42,748 nt of DNA from JBFMDN01 sp040753915 (GTDB lineage Bacteria; Desulfobacterota; Desulfomonilia; Desulfomonilales; Desulfomonilaceae). The position numbers were made by a program, and so were the translations under genes. Of this stretch, positions 8,317 through 17,013 are shown piece after piece. The stretch spans positions 1-42,748 of the forward strand of contig JBFMDN010000050.1 in the NCBI GenBank assembly GCA_040753915.1. The letters run 5' to 3'. Each line of letters begins with the position of its first letter. Position 1 is the first letter of the stretch. The notes under the pieces were generated by a model. The model was not told where the DNA came from and made no database searches. It saw only the letters and a program-made list of their open reading frames with translations.

Positions 8317-8595
8317 TTACGCTCGTTCGACCTCTGCGTCTGGCCAGTTCGGAGAACCGTTATCGCTTCTCGAGAGCTTTCGTTTCCAACACGCCAGCAA
8401 CTCCTGGTTGCCGAACACCAGTTGCACCAGCTCCCACCCTAGGAGCCCCCTCTCGTTCAGGAGATCCACCAGAGCTTGAGGCTCGGTCGCGGGAACTTCT
8501 TGCATGTCGCAATCTCCCGAATCGGAACAGAAGTAGACGACGCGGCCCAAAGCATCTGCCTTGTGCATGGTAATCTCATATTCGAATAAATCCAT
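8317..8595 (-). CDS. DUF4177-like small protein, first gene of the copper operon
   Basis: 92 residues. The pattern 'LLNERGLLGWELVQLVFGNQ' followed by 'LACWKRKL' is that of DUF4177-type proteins, small proteins of unknown role (established by family pattern only). The N-terminus starts 'MDLFEYEIT', also typical. A good ribosome site (GGAGAG) lies just before the ATG at 8595. It contains an unusual 'CSDSGDCDMQEVP' insertion with two cysteines about six residues apart, but whether it binds metal is unknown. It is 50 bases upstream of copZ on the same strand, so co-expression with the copper genes is likely. The role in copper handling is unproven. Confidence 0.7.
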   Translation of the reverse strand: MDLFEYEITMHKADALGRVVYFCSDSGDCDMQEVPATEPQALVDLLNERGLLGWELVQLVFGNQELLACWKRKLSRSDNGSPNWPDAEVERA

Positions 8596-8844
8596 TTCTC
8601 TCCTCGATGTTCCTTCGCGTTAGCCTGTCAGGGAGGGCTTCCAGTCGAGTCCCTGTTAATCTGAAAAGTAGGGCAGAGACGTACCGAATTCAATAGAGAC
8701 AGGGAGAAAAGTTGTCGACCAGTTGACAGCGCCTCATGACCGAATGTCCGGCGGCCCACCAGTCTGTCTCATCTTGCCATTGGCTCCGCCATAACTGGAG
8801 ACTGCCCGGTACAAGCACAGCACTTGGTAATTGGGGTAGCGTAT

Positions 8845-9365
8845 TCATGGCAACGCCGGTGCCCAATTGCGGTGGCACGCGTTGTGACCGGCGGCGAGGG
8901 CGGGTTTGGAGAAAGTGTCTCAAAAGCCGGCAGTCCGTGATAATCGTGGCACACCCCCTCACCTTGACCCTCTCCCCCGAAGAACATAGGCGTTAACTTC
9001 GTGGATGACATCACGTGATTTCAGTCCGTTGACTTAACAAGGACCCCGTCACCCCGGCGAAAGCCGGGGTCCATAACATATTGGAAGGACTGGATTCCGG
9101 CTTTCGCCGGAATGACGAACAATTGGCCGTTCCACTTCTAACTTAACGCCTATGCCCCCGAAGAATGGGAGAGGGGATTCTTCCGGCTCCCTCTCTCTTT
9201 AAGAGAAGCTTGGGGTGATGTGCCTTTCCACGCATCGACGCTCAATCGTGCTACGATTTTTGGCGTGTCCCGAGTTTTGAGACATTTTCTTCAAACCTGC
9301 CCTGCCCTGAACATCCTGGACCGACCCGCTGTTGCCACCGCGCTCAATCGAATCCCCTGTTACCG
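8845..9365. repeat. Long-stem palindromic repeat, copy 2 (interrupted by a MITE)
   Basis: The left arm runs through 'CAATTGCGGTGGC' (about 8866), 'GGCGGGTTTGGAGAAAGTGT' (about 8904) and 'CTCACC...CCTCTCCC'. The right arm reads back as 'GGGAGAGGGGATTC' (about 9168), 'GTGATGTGCCTTTCCACGC', 'GAGTTTTGAGACATTTTCTT' and 'GTTGCCACCGCGCTCAATCG' (about 9331-9350). With the insertion at 8985-9154 removed and one copy of the 11-bp duplication collapsed, the two arms meet at a CCTCTCCC...GGGAGAGG centre. Confidence 0.75.
8985..9154. mobile_element. 170-bp MITE with 11-bp target-site duplication
   Basis: The ends are inverted copies of CATAGGCGTTAA: left 8985-8996, right 9143-9154. The flanks are an exact 11-base direct repeat, CCCCCGAAGAA (8974-8984 and 9155-9165), the mark of a transposition event. 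The interior has no coding frame but holds two palindromes, CCCCGGCGAAAGCCGGGG near 9053-9070 and ATTCCGGC-TTTC-GCCGGAAT near 9093-9114. The left 15 bases are identical to the left end of the IS4-type element at 42561, so this is probably a non-autonomous derivative mobilised by that transposase. Confidence 0.85.
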
Positions 9366-9607
9366 GGTCCAGGGAATTCCGAAGAGACTGCATTTCTGTC
9401 TCCACAGACATAATGAATCCGACGTGCCACCCGATTCGCTCATCCGAGCACCAAGCTTCTTGCAGCGACACTACGCATCCAGAACAGGCTCTGCGTGCAG
9501 TGTACTTCCTACAGTCCTTCACGGACGAGACCATCGCGTACCAAACAAAACGGTGTTACAGACATACCATAACCGCGCGGCCAGCACCATTTTTGTGGGG
9601 CTTCAGA

Positions 9608-10753
9608 TTAGAGACGGCCTGCCATGCCTTGAGCGTAGCCGGTCAGCTCTACGTATCCATGCCCTTGTACCGGCGCTCCCGCCCTGACACCTCTCGCGTC
9701 CACTGCGCCTTCCCAGTAGACAATGGAGGTAGATCGCCCCGTCGACAGCTCCTGGTCACGTAGTATGGGGGTCATTTCCAGATCGAGGTCGAGCGAAGGA
9801 ATGCGCACTCTCCATCCGCTCGGATAAACAGCCCCGGTGTGGGGGCTCTTCCAGGTGCCGGTGGCTTCTATGGACAGGCCCTGGGGATTCAAATTAACAG
9901 GGGAGGTCTCTCTGGGGACAAAGGTCCCGAAGATTCTATCCCTCGTTCCATCCTTGTTACGGAGGTAAAAGAGCATAATCTCAGAGCCATCATCGAGCTG
10001 GATGCCGAACCAATCCCATCCTACCTGGCTCTCCAGGAGAATCGAGGAACCGAACTCGTGATCCATCCAGGCATAGCCGTCGACCGAGTGCGAAGTCCCG
10101 TTGATGGTCAGGACTCCCTGGGTCTTGAGACGGGTGAAGGAGTAATAGTACGAAGCCTGAGTCGGGGAGATCCCTTTCCTGCTATATCCATTGTTTCCAT
10201 GAAGGACGGGCGGCTTGACCGGAATCAGTCTCAGGTCCAGGTCACAATCGTCTTGCCGAGCCCGGAGCCGTATCGAGTTATCCTCTGCGGTTGCACTCCA
10301 ATCCCGGACCCAAACGTCGAGATTGTCCGGCGCGGCTCCAGCCAAGCCAGGGCCTTCTCGAGCGATCAGCTCAGCATGAAAGAAGCGCCCACTCTTTCCG
10401 TCGGTCAGCGCAAAATGTGCTGGGTACACGTCTCTCACCGTCCAGGCGGAGCGCCACGGTGGAGGAGTTTTTGCCAGAGCCCTCCGAAAGAAGGTGAGCT
10501 GAAAACCCCATCGATTATGGTCTGATCTCAGGTTACCCGTAAAGTACCACCATTCGGTCTGGAAATCCGGGTGCTTTCCGTGATCCTGGGGAAAGACGAA
10601 CTCCCTCCCGGGAACGGCTCTCGCGAAGTCTTCCGCCACCCCGGGAAATGGTAAGAGCACGAGGACGAGCATCCCCAGGGTCACCGTTCTCCACAGAAAC
10701 CGCTTTTCGTCTCCCAGACCAGTTGTGTCCCTGTCCGTGTCGTTTCGCCGCAT
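9608..10753 (-). CDS. Exported CrtC/AttH lipocalin-like protein
   Basis: 381 residues. A hydrophobic segment near residues 21-40 after basic residues indicates a signal peptide or membrane anchor. The body has the family pattern of predicted secreted proteins related to hydroxyneurosporene synthase CrtC and AttH: 'HPDFQTEWWYFTGNL' near 60-74, 'WGFQLTFFRR' near 82-91, and 'YAWMDHEFGSS' with 'WDWFGIQLDDG' near 230-255. CrtC hydrates carotenoids; AttH-type members usually accompany an ABC exporter with a FtsX-like permease. Neither carotenoid genes nor such an exporter is present here, so the substrate is unknown. One base separates the upstream TAA from this ATG, so it is co-translated with the YkgJ-type gene. 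Confidence 0.75.
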   Translation of the reverse strand: MRRNDTDRDTTGLGDEKRFLWRTVTLGMLVLVLLPFPGVAEDFARAVPGREFVFPQDHGKHPDFQTEWWYFTGNLRSDHNRWGFQLTFFRRALAKTPPPWRSAWTVRDVYPAHFALTDGKSGRFFHAELIAREGPGLAGAAPDNLDVWVRDWSATAEDNSIRLRARQDDCDLDLRLIPVKPPVLHGNNGYSRKGISPTQASYYYSFTRLKTQGVLTINGTSHSVDGYAWMDHEFGSSILLESQVGWDWFGIQLDDGSEIMLFYLRNKDGTRDRIFGTFVPRETSPVNLNPQGLSIEATGTWKSPHTGAVYPSGWRVRIPSLDLDLEMTPILRDQELSTGRSTSIVYWEGAVDARGVRAGAPVQGHGYVELTGYAQGMAGRL

Positions 10754-10754
10754 G

Positions 10755-11480
10755 TTATCCCGTCCTGAGCCTCGCCATAACTTCCCGAAAGGAGCCGCTG
10801 CCGACGTCTCGCTCCCAAAGCCGATTCAATAACGAGATTACGTGGGGCCGGTGTTCGGGCAGCACAATGAACCCCGGGTTCGGACGAGTGGCGCGCAGCC
10901 CTTCCGCCGGCTCCAGCGCTACAAATCCCGCAAACGCCTCTCGCCGGTCTCTGTCGGAGAGGAAGGTCAAGACATCGAGCATGTTCCCGCTGAGTCCGCC
11001 ATCATCCACGTGTTCGATAATCTGCTCCAGAACCCCGTTCAGTGTCACAACTAGGGGATTGACGATCGCCGACCCGCCGGGAACGCACGGCCGTTCCGAC
11101 CACATGGACCTGCATGAAAAGGGTCTCACAGAATATATGGCGCAGCCGTCTTCGACTCGAAGGGGACAGGGAGCGTCTCCCGGGAGGACATCACTCTGAA
11201 CCGGCTCCTGTCTGCTGAGGCAGTGTTCGGCGAGCTCATTGATGGTAAGGGCGGGCTTGAGTCGGTCTTCCGATCGCTTCTCACGGCAAAGAGCAAGCAA
11301 ATCGTGGCGATCGCTCTGTTCCAGGAACTTCAGGATGAGATCCACCTCGAGGGTTGTTGCAAGAACATTTTGAGTGCAGCAGGTTCTGCAGTCCCGTGTA
11401 CATGCCGTAGCAAATGCGCTTGCCACCAAATCGTAGGTGTCAAAGACTGCTTTCAACAAGTCCGTTTTCAGATTCACCAT
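10755..11480 (-). CDS. YkgJ-family cysteine cluster (Zn/Fe-chelating) protein
   Basis: 241 residues from ATG 11480. This start is chosen because it shares a base with the RidA stop (TAATG), which implies coupling; the open frame extends 55 codons upstream into ridA. Near the N-terminus is 'CTRDCRTCC', followed later by 'CPLRVEDGCAIYSVRPFSCR': the metal-binding cysteine pattern of the YkgJ / UPF0153 group. The family is predicted to bind zinc or iron; function is unknown. The C-terminal half is unrecognised. It sits between ridA and the CrtC-like gene in a compact three-gene minus-strand operon. Confidence 0.72.
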   Translation of the reverse strand: MVNLKTDLLKAVFDTYDLVASAFATACTRDCRTCCTQNVLATTLEVDLILKFLEQSDRHDLLALCREKRSEDRLKPALTINELAEHCLSRQEPVQSDVLPGDAPCPLRVEDGCAIYSVRPFSCRSMWSERPCVPGGSAIVNPLVVTLNGVLEQIIEHVDDGGLSGNMLDVLTFLSDRDRREAFAGFVALEPAEGLRATRPNPGFIVLPEHRPHVISLLNRLWERDVGSGSFREVMARLRTG

Positions 11481-11869
11481 TACCCCGAACCCCGTATAGC
11501 GGTGGCTTCGATCATGACCCTCAATCCGAGAGGAAGCTGTGCCACCCCCACTGTCGTGCGGGCAGGAGGCTTTTCCTGAAAGAACTCGGCGTATACGGCA
11601 TTCATCTCGGCGAACTCCGAAATATCCACCAGGTAGACGACACATCGCACAACGTCCTTGAGAGACGAACCCGCTGCTTCAAGGATAGAAGCGATATTTC
11701 TGAGGGTCTGAGCCGTTTCGGCTTTGATCCCTCCCGGTACGACCGTGCCGGAAATCGGGTTGACCCCTTTTTCTCCACAAACGAATATCCAATCATGAAC
11801 CGAGATAGCCTGCGAATAGGGGCCGGCGGGCGAGCCCGCTGACGGAGCACTGATCACTGTCTTGCCCAT
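11480..11869 (-). CDS. ridA: RidA family reactive imine/enamine deaminase
   Basis: 129 residues from ATG 11869, preceded by AAGGAGA; a longer frame exists but has no ribosome site. The sequence has the RidA/YjgF pattern: 'PAGPYSQAI' near residues 14-22, 'QTLRNIASILEAAGSSLKDV' near 54-73, the substrate arginine in 'PARTTVGVAQLP', and the glutamate in 'MIEATAI' at the C-terminus. RidA proteins are trimeric and hydrolyse 2-aminoacrylate and related imines, protecting PLP enzymes. It is the first gene of the operon with the YkgJ-type and CrtC-like genes and is divergent from engB across 143 bases. Confidence 0.92.
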   Translation of the reverse strand: MGKTVISAPSAGSPAGPYSQAISVHDWIFVCGEKGVNPISGTVVPGGIKAETAQTLRNIASILEAAGSSLKDVVRCVVYLVDISEFAEMNAVYAEFFQEKPPARTTVGVAQLPLGLRVMIEATAIRGSG

Positions 11870-12012
11870 GGGGATCTCCTTCATCCCAGGAATCGGGATT
11901 GACAAAAAGCCTGGAAATCGGCTTCTGATGCTCCCGATACCGAGGCCTCTTTCCTTCCCGTTCACGTGGCTGTACAATGAGCAGCAACGAACGGATTACC
12001 TGGCACCTTACC

Positions 12013-12591
12013 ATGAAAATAACTACGGCGCGCTTTCTTCGGGCAGCGGAATTCGAGAAAGACTATCCCACCGGCAAGCTTCCCGAAATCGCTTTTGCTG
12101 GGAGGTCAAACGTGGGCAAGTCTTCCGCGATCAACACCCTTCTGGGGAGACGAAATCTCGTTCGGACCTCGAAGACTCCGGGAAGAACGCAAAAATTGAA
12201 CTTTTTTTCCGTAAACGAGTGTCTAATATTTGTAGATCTTCCGGGTTACGGTTTTGCCGCAGTTCCCCTAGAGATTAGGCGAACCTGGGGACCTATGATA
12301 GAGTCGTACCTGACGAGCAGGAAAGAATTGGCAGGCCTCGTCGTCATTATTGATTCCAGGCGCCCGGCGACTGAATCGGACCTCAACCTTATGAGATTTC
12401 TTAAGGAGCGGACCATTCCATTCGTGGTCGCTGCTACCAAGGCAGACAAGTTGAGCAGCAGTGGCGTCCGCGCGCAGGCTCGTGCCGTGAAACAACAGGT
12501 GGGACAGGACGTCGCCGTGGTGATGTTCTCATCCCACACCGGCCAGGGAAAAAATGAATTGTGGAAAGAGATCAAAAAGCTTATAGAGTGA
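12013..12591 (+). CDS. engB: Ribosome biogenesis GTPase EngB/YsxC
   Basis: 192 residues from the chosen start; an upstream ATG at 11977 adds twelve residues but 'MKITTARF' matches where the family usually begins. All G motifs are present: G1 'GRSNVGKSS', G2 'TSKTPGRTQ', G3 'DLPGYG', G4 'ATKADK', G5-like 'FSSHTGQG'. EngB is an essential GTPase for assembly of the large ribosomal subunit. The length and order are normal. RNase E/G follows 89 bases downstream on the same strand, plausibly co-transcribed. Confidence 0.93.
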   Translation: MKITTARFLRAAEFEKDYPTGKLPEIAFAGRSNVGKSSAINTLLGRRNLVRTSKTPGRTQKLNFFSVNECLIFVDLPGYGFAAVPLEIRRTWGPMIESYLTSRKELAGLVVIIDSRRPATESDLNLMRFLKERTIPFVVAATKADKLSSSGVRAQARAVKQQVGQDVAVVMFSSHTGQGKNELWKEIKKLIE

Positions 12592-12680
12592 TTTCAACCT
12601 TCCCGAGAAACGGATTTGGTCCGGGCAGGAAGTACACGTAAATACTAGACATGGGAACTGCCCCCAGAAGAGGGACGCGC

Positions 12681-14894
12681 ATGACGGTAAAGAAAATGTT
12701 GATAAACGCCAGCCACCCCGAAGAGTGCCGCGTGGCGGTGGTTGCTGACGGAATCCTCGAGGAATTGGACGTTCAAATAAGCACGAGGGAAGCCACTCTG
12801 GGGAATATTTACAAGGGGGTCATCACTCGAGTTGAGCCTTCCCTGCAAGCGGCATTCGTTGATTACGGGGGACGGCGAAACGGATTCCTCTCAATTAATG
12901 ATGTACATCCTTCCTATTTCCCCGAATCGTTCGAGGTTGCGGGGAGACGTCCCCGAATTCAGGAGGTCTTCAAGAAGGACGATCATGTGATCGTTCAGGT
13001 GAACAAGGAAGAGCGAGAAAACAAAGGAGCGAGCCTCACCACGAATATCTCCCTTGCCGGCCGGTACCTCGTCCTGATGCCGGGAACCGAATTATGCGGA
13101 GTATCCAGAAAAATTGAAGATGAGAAGGAGCGCAAGAAGCTCAAAGAAATCCTCAAACAACTCGAGCCCCCTGAGAATATGGGCTTCATCATACGGACCG
13201 CGGGTATGGGCCGGACCAAAACGGAGCTCTCCCGCGATCTCAATTACGTCTTAAAGCTTTGGAGAGCCATAGAAAAGAATGTAGGGAACCAGACCGCTCC
13301 AGCGCTCCTTTATCGAGAGCACGACATTGTCATCCGCTCAATCAGGGATCACTTTTCCCCCGACATATCTGAAATCCTCGTTGATGAGAAGGAAGTCTAT
13401 AAGAAGGCGAAGGACTTTTTTCGGCAGGTAATGCCCAAGTACGAGAATCTCGTAAAATTGTGCCAGGAGCGCAGGCCGCTCTTCAACAAGTACCAGCTCG
13501 AGGAACAGATCGAGCAGGTGTATCGAAAAAGAATCAAGTTGAAGTCGGGTGGATACATCATCATCGAGCCCACTGAAGCCATGGTCACCGTGGACGTGAA
13601 CTCGGGGAGCGCTATTAGAGAAAAAGGGATCGAAGAGACGGCATTCAGGGTCAACATGGAAGCCGCGCCCGAAATAGCACGCCAGTTGCGAATGCGAGAC
13701 CTGGGTGGAATCATCGTCGTCGACTTCATTGACATGGTGCAGAAAAAGCACAAACAAGAAGTGGAGAAGACGGTGCGTGCCGAGCTCAAGAAGGATCGCG
13801 CCAAGACCAAGGTGCTCAGAATCTCCGCTCTCGGCCTCCTCGAGCTCTCGAGACAGCGGTTAAAATCCTCGCTCGGAACCGGCGAGTATCTCGAGTGTCC
13901 GCTCTGCAACGGGATGGGCAAGGTTAAATCGCCTGAGATGACGGCCCTATCGGTGTTCCGAAAGATAAAATCCCAGATATTGCGGGATCGCCACTGCGCA
14001 GTAAAGGTGACAGTGCCGGCACCAGTGGCGGATTACCTCCTCAATAGGATGAGAGATCAGTTGGTTGATTTGGAGAGAGAATGCTCCACTCACATCACGG
14101 TAGTTTCCAATCCGACAATCACCGACAGAAATATCGTTATAGAGACCACGAAAGAGGAGCCGTTAGAGCCGCCGACAACGGAATCCCTCCGGTTGGAGGA
14201 GCCTGTATTAGAGGAAACTGAAGACCAAGAACCCCGGTTGGAAGCGCAAGAGGAGCTTCAGGTAGCTTCGGATTCGGAAAAGAAACACGGGAAACGGTCT
14301 GCTCGACGCAGGCGACGGAGCAAGCGCAAGGTGGCGCCGGAAGCCGACGCGGAAGTGACGGCTCCCGAGACCGGTGAAGACGCCCTTGTCTCGGTACCTG
14401 AGTCACAGGAGACTGAGGCAAGGTTGGACCTGCTCGGGGACTTTCCCGAGGAAGAGCACGTTGAACCGACCTACCCCCTTGAAGACCTCGAAGTGCCAGA
14501 GGAACCGGAGGAACTCCTGGAGCTCCAACCAGTTGTGGAAGAAATGGAAACCGACACGGAGTCAGGCGAGGATTGGGAACAGTTGGACGAAGAAGACGCT
14601 GAGCCTTCTCGAGAGCTCGTTCTCAAAAATACCCTCGTCGATGATTCCAGGGAGGAAGAGGAGGAATCCTTCCAACATGTCCGAGTGACTGATGCAGCCC
14701 GGGACGAGACAGAGCACCCTCAAGTGCGGGAATCGAGTCAGGCTGAGGTTTCCCCTTCCTCGGAGGAGACCCAAGATCCTGATCGGCAAGCGGCCATCGT
14801 CCAGGAGCTCCAAGACACCGACAGGGGTCAGCAGCAGAAAAAGCGCGAGCCGAGGAGAAAAAACTCACTTCAGAGCTATCTTCCCTTTTCGTGA
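12681..14894 (+). CDS. rne: Ribonuclease E/G with long acidic tail
   Basis: 737 residues from ATG 12681; ATGs at 12651 and 12696 are alternatives. The first ~500 residues are the RNase E/G catalytic domain: S1 RNA-binding part ('GNIYKGVITRVEPSLQAAFV'), 5' sensor ('FIIRTAGMGRTKTEL'), DNase-I-like site with the metal aspartates in 'VTVDVNSGSA' and 'IIVVDFIDM', and the Zn-link 'CPLCNGMG'. The remaining ~230 residues are low complexity and strongly acidic, broken by one arginine-rich patch (KRSARRRRRSKRK) of the kind that binds RNA. It processes rRNA and starts mRNA decay. The tail is where RNase E scaffolds degradosome partners, but it shows no motif I can match to a partner. Whether to call it rne or rng is a naming choice; the tail favours rne. 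Confidence 0.92.
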   Translation: MTVKKMLINASHPEECRVAVVADGILEELDVQISTREATLGNIYKGVITRVEPSLQAAFVDYGGRRNGFLSINDVHPSYFPESFEVAGRRPRIQEVFKKDDHVIVQVNKEERENKGASLTTNISLAGRYLVLMPGTELCGVSRKIEDEKERKKLKEILKQLEPPENMGFIIRTAGMGRTKTELSRDLNYVLKLWRAIEKNVGNQTAPALLYREHDIVIRSIRDHFSPDISEILVDEKEVYKKAKDFFRQVMPKYENLVKLCQERRPLFNKYQLEEQIEQVYRKRIKLKSGGYIIIEPTEAMVTVDVNSGSAIREKGIEETAFRVNMEAAPEIARQLRMRDLGGIIVVDFIDMVQKKHKQEVEKTVRAELKKDRAKTKVLRISALGLLELSRQRLKSSLGTGEYLECPLCNGMGKVKSPEMTALSVFRKIKSQILRDRHCAVKVTVPAPVADYLLNRMRDQLVDLERECSTHITVVSNPTITDRNIVIETTKEEPLEPPTTESLRLEEPVLEETEDQEPRLEAQEELQVASDSEKKHGKRSARRRRRSKRKVAPEADAEVTAPETGEDALVSVPESQETEARLDLLGDFPEEEHVEPTYPLEDLEVPEEPEELLELQPVVEEMETDTESGEDWEQLDEEDAEPSRELVLKNTLVDDSREEEEESFQHVRVTDAARDETEHPQVRESSQAEVSPSSEETQDPDRQAAIVQELQDTDRGQQQKKREPRRKNSLQSYLPFS

Positions 14895-15179
14895 CGGCCC
14901 CGTTACGTCAAGCCGGTTGCCAAACCAGACAAAACCTGCTACGGTGTGAGTATTCATTGTATGCCGTTTCCAAATGTCTGACTCATGCCAAGAGAGAAGC
15001 TTTTTTTTCCGGCACTCAACGGAGCGACCGTTGAAAGAACGGTTGCGCTATCCCTCATGCATGAATTCGAGCCCCTTGAATGGGGGAAGGGGTAGACGAT
15101 CTCAGGATCGTGGTTATCCTTTTCCTTTCATCCAGAAGCTCGGGGATTCCGTGAGGCCCGAGAGAATAGGAGGTGAGCG
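14895..15179. other. Intergenic region before the GAPDH gene
   Basis: 285 bases with no gene recognised. Only the Shine-Dalgarno site AGGAGGTGA at about 15169-15177 stands out; it fixes the TTG start of the next gene. Confidence 0.5.
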
Positions 15180-16253
15180 TTGGCTAAGAACAAAGGCGTT
15201 GTCCATGTGGTCGGAACGGGGACGATAGGCGAGCCGCTTATCGGTTTGCTCTGTTACTTCAAGGACGAGGCAGGGTTTGAACAGGTGACTTTCCACAAGA
15301 GGTCTCCTATTGCCAGAGACGTTCCCAAAGTGAAAGCCCTTGTGGACAGAGGCGCTTTGCTCGCCGTTGACGAAGACAGAGTGACGGATTTCGAGGCACT
15401 GGGCCTGAAACCTCAGATGATTCATGAGGAAGCCTTGTATAGAGCCGACGTGGTGATAGACTGCACGCCATCGGGCGTCGGTATCTCGAACAAGAACGAG
15501 TTTTACGAAAAATATCTCAACAACACCAAAGGATTCATAGCCCAGGGCAGCGAATTCGGTTTCGGCAAGATGTACGCCCGCGGTATCAATGATTCTGCTT
15601 TGGAACCGGGCGTCGACCGCTTCATCCAGGTCGTGAGCTGCAACACGCATAATCTGTGTGTTCTCATCAATTCAGTAGCTCTCGTTGATGGAGAAGACAA
15701 CCTGGAGGAAGCCCGTTTCTTGTGTATACGGCGAGCGAACGACATCAGCCAGGTCAAAGGATTCGTTCCTTCACCAGACGTGGGCAAGCACGGAGACCCA
15801 GTCTTCGGCACCCACCACGCGCGGGATGCCTATCACCTGTTCCGGACCAGAGGACTTGAGCTGAACCTGTGGTCCTCAGCATTGAAACTGAACACCCAGT
15901 ACATGCACTGCATTTACTTCACGCTCAAGCTCAAGAGAGCAGTCACGAAGGCCGAAGTGCTGGAGAGATTCCGACAGGACGACAAGATCAGTGTGACCAA
16001 GAAGCAATCTGCGTGCGAAGTTTTCTCGTTCGGCAGAGACCACGGCTATTTCGGCAGGATCCTCAACCAGACAGTCATCGTCGAGCCGTCCATAGAAGTC
16101 AGAAAGGGGCATGAAGTCATAGGCTTTTGCTTCACCCCTCAGGATGGGAATTCCCTGCTAAGCTCGTTCAGCGCGGCGACGTGGTTCATGGACCCGGCTA
16201 CATACCTAGACCGGTCGAACTGTCTCAAGCGATTCTTCTTCGGAGAGGTCTAG
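15180..16253 (+). CDS. Type II (archaeal-type) glyceraldehyde-3-phosphate dehydrogenase
   Basis: 357 residues, starting at TTG 15180 directly behind a strong AGGAGGTGA site. A Rossmann 'VGTGTIGEPL' opens the chain, and 'VVSCNTHNLC' near residues 151-160 holds the probable catalytic cysteine (C154), matching the 'SCNT' of archaeal type II GAPDH rather than the 'SCTTN' of the common bacterial enzyme. Later 'FGTHHARDAYH' could supply the active-site histidine. The length fits the archaeal family (about 340). The expected reaction is NAD(P)-dependent interconversion of glyceraldehyde 3-phosphate and 1,3-bisphosphoglycerate; coenzyme preference is not readable. Similarity is by motif, so a related dehydrogenase acting on another acyl-phosphate remains possible. 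Confidence 0.72.
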   Translation: MAKNKGVVHVVGTGTIGEPLIGLLCYFKDEAGFEQVTFHKRSPIARDVPKVKALVDRGALLAVDEDRVTDFEALGLKPQMIHEEALYRADVVIDCTPSGVGISNKNEFYEKYLNNTKGFIAQGSEFGFGKMYARGINDSALEPGVDRFIQVVSCNTHNLCVLINSVALVDGEDNLEEARFLCIRRANDISQVKGFVPSPDVGKHGDPVFGTHHARDAYHLFRTRGLELNLWSSALKLNTQYMHCIYFTLKLKRAVTKAEVLERFRQDDKISVTKKQSACEVFSFGRDHGYFGRILNQTVIVEPSIEVRKGHEVIGFCFTPQDGNSLLSSFSAATWFMDPATYLDRSNCLKRFFFGEV

Positions 16254-16395
16254 TGTTTTGTGCCGGTGAGATCTCTGCGTTCGCGTGGTGGGCAGACAGT
16301 GCTCGCATGCCGGAGCCGGTCGGTATCTTGCCGTCCCTGTTCGCCATCGCAAAGCTCTGGCAGGGACAGGACTTCGAATTGGGGACGGCCTGACT

Positions 16396-16860
16396 TTGAG
16401 TGGCGGTCATGGGACAAGCCGTGAGTATCCCGTTAGGCCCCTCTTTGGAGTGGGAGCCCTGATTATCGACCGGGAGCGCATAATCCTGGTGAAACGGGGC
16501 AAGCAGCCCGCAAGGGGGGAGTGGAGCATACCAGGTGGACTGGTAAAGACAGGAGAGCCGATTAAGACGGCGGTGACGAGAGAGGTACTCGAAGAAACGG
16601 GTTTGGAAGTCGAGCCCCAATCTCTCGTCGAGCTGGTGGAGCGGATTTTTCCGGATGGCACGGGAAGAATTCGGTATCACTACGTGATCGCTGACTACTT
16701 GTGTCGAGTAGTCGGCGGGTCCCTTAATGCAGGATCCGACGCACGTGAAGCGGTGTGGGTAGCTCGCTCTGACCTGCACCGCTATTCGCTTGCGCCTATT
16801 ACCGCGGATGTCATTTCTAAGGCGTTTGTCGAGAGCGAGCGTTTCGGCCGGTGCGAGTAA
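16396..16860 (+). CDS. NUDIX hydrolase
   Basis: About 154 residues from the proposed TTG at 16396; the frame is open back to 16285 but the upstream residues do not look like part of the fold. A perfect Nudix box lies near the middle, 'GLVKTGEPIKTAVT' followed by 'REVLEETGLEV' (G-x5-E-x7-REUxEExGU), with an 'RGKQPARGEWSIPGG' lead-in. These enzymes hydrolyse nucleoside diphosphates linked to other groups; the specific substrate is unknown. It lies between GAPDH and the acyltransferase on the same strand. No ATG in the right frame precedes the fold and no clear ribosome site is present, so the start is uncertain. Confidence 0.8.
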   Translation: MSGGHGTSREYPVRPLFGVGALIIDRERIILVKRGKQPARGEWSIPGGLVKTGEPIKTAVTREVLEETGLEVEPQSLVELVERIFPDGTGRIRYHYVIADYLCRVVGGSLNAGSDAREAVWVARSDLHRYSLAPITADVISKAFVESERFGRCE

Positions 16861-17013
16861 GTGCTACGGCTCCCTCCAGGGTGGAAGACGTTTCCACACG
16901 CATAAAAATGGTGGGAACCTCGTGCCTTGGCAGTCGCGAGCACCGTGGGAAAAGACTCCCAAGCCAGCGATGCCGGCCACGTTTTCGAGCCGATTTGGTG
17001 TGAGGTGGTTGTA

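Larger units (their letters stand above)
8596..9607. other. Non-coding region of about 1 kb with a large palindrome
   Basis: No recognisable gene. Most of it is a long imperfect inverted repeat (8845-9365) with a 170-bp insertion (8985-9154) at its centre. The remaining 8596-8844 and 9366-9607 show nothing I can name; open frames there do not resemble known proteins. Confidence 0.65.

Noticed and set aside
9199..9534. 111-residue minus-strand open frame
   Set aside because: Much of it is the long-stem repeat itself (the Leu-Lys-Lys-Met-Ser-Gln part reads from the arm); no family resemblance.
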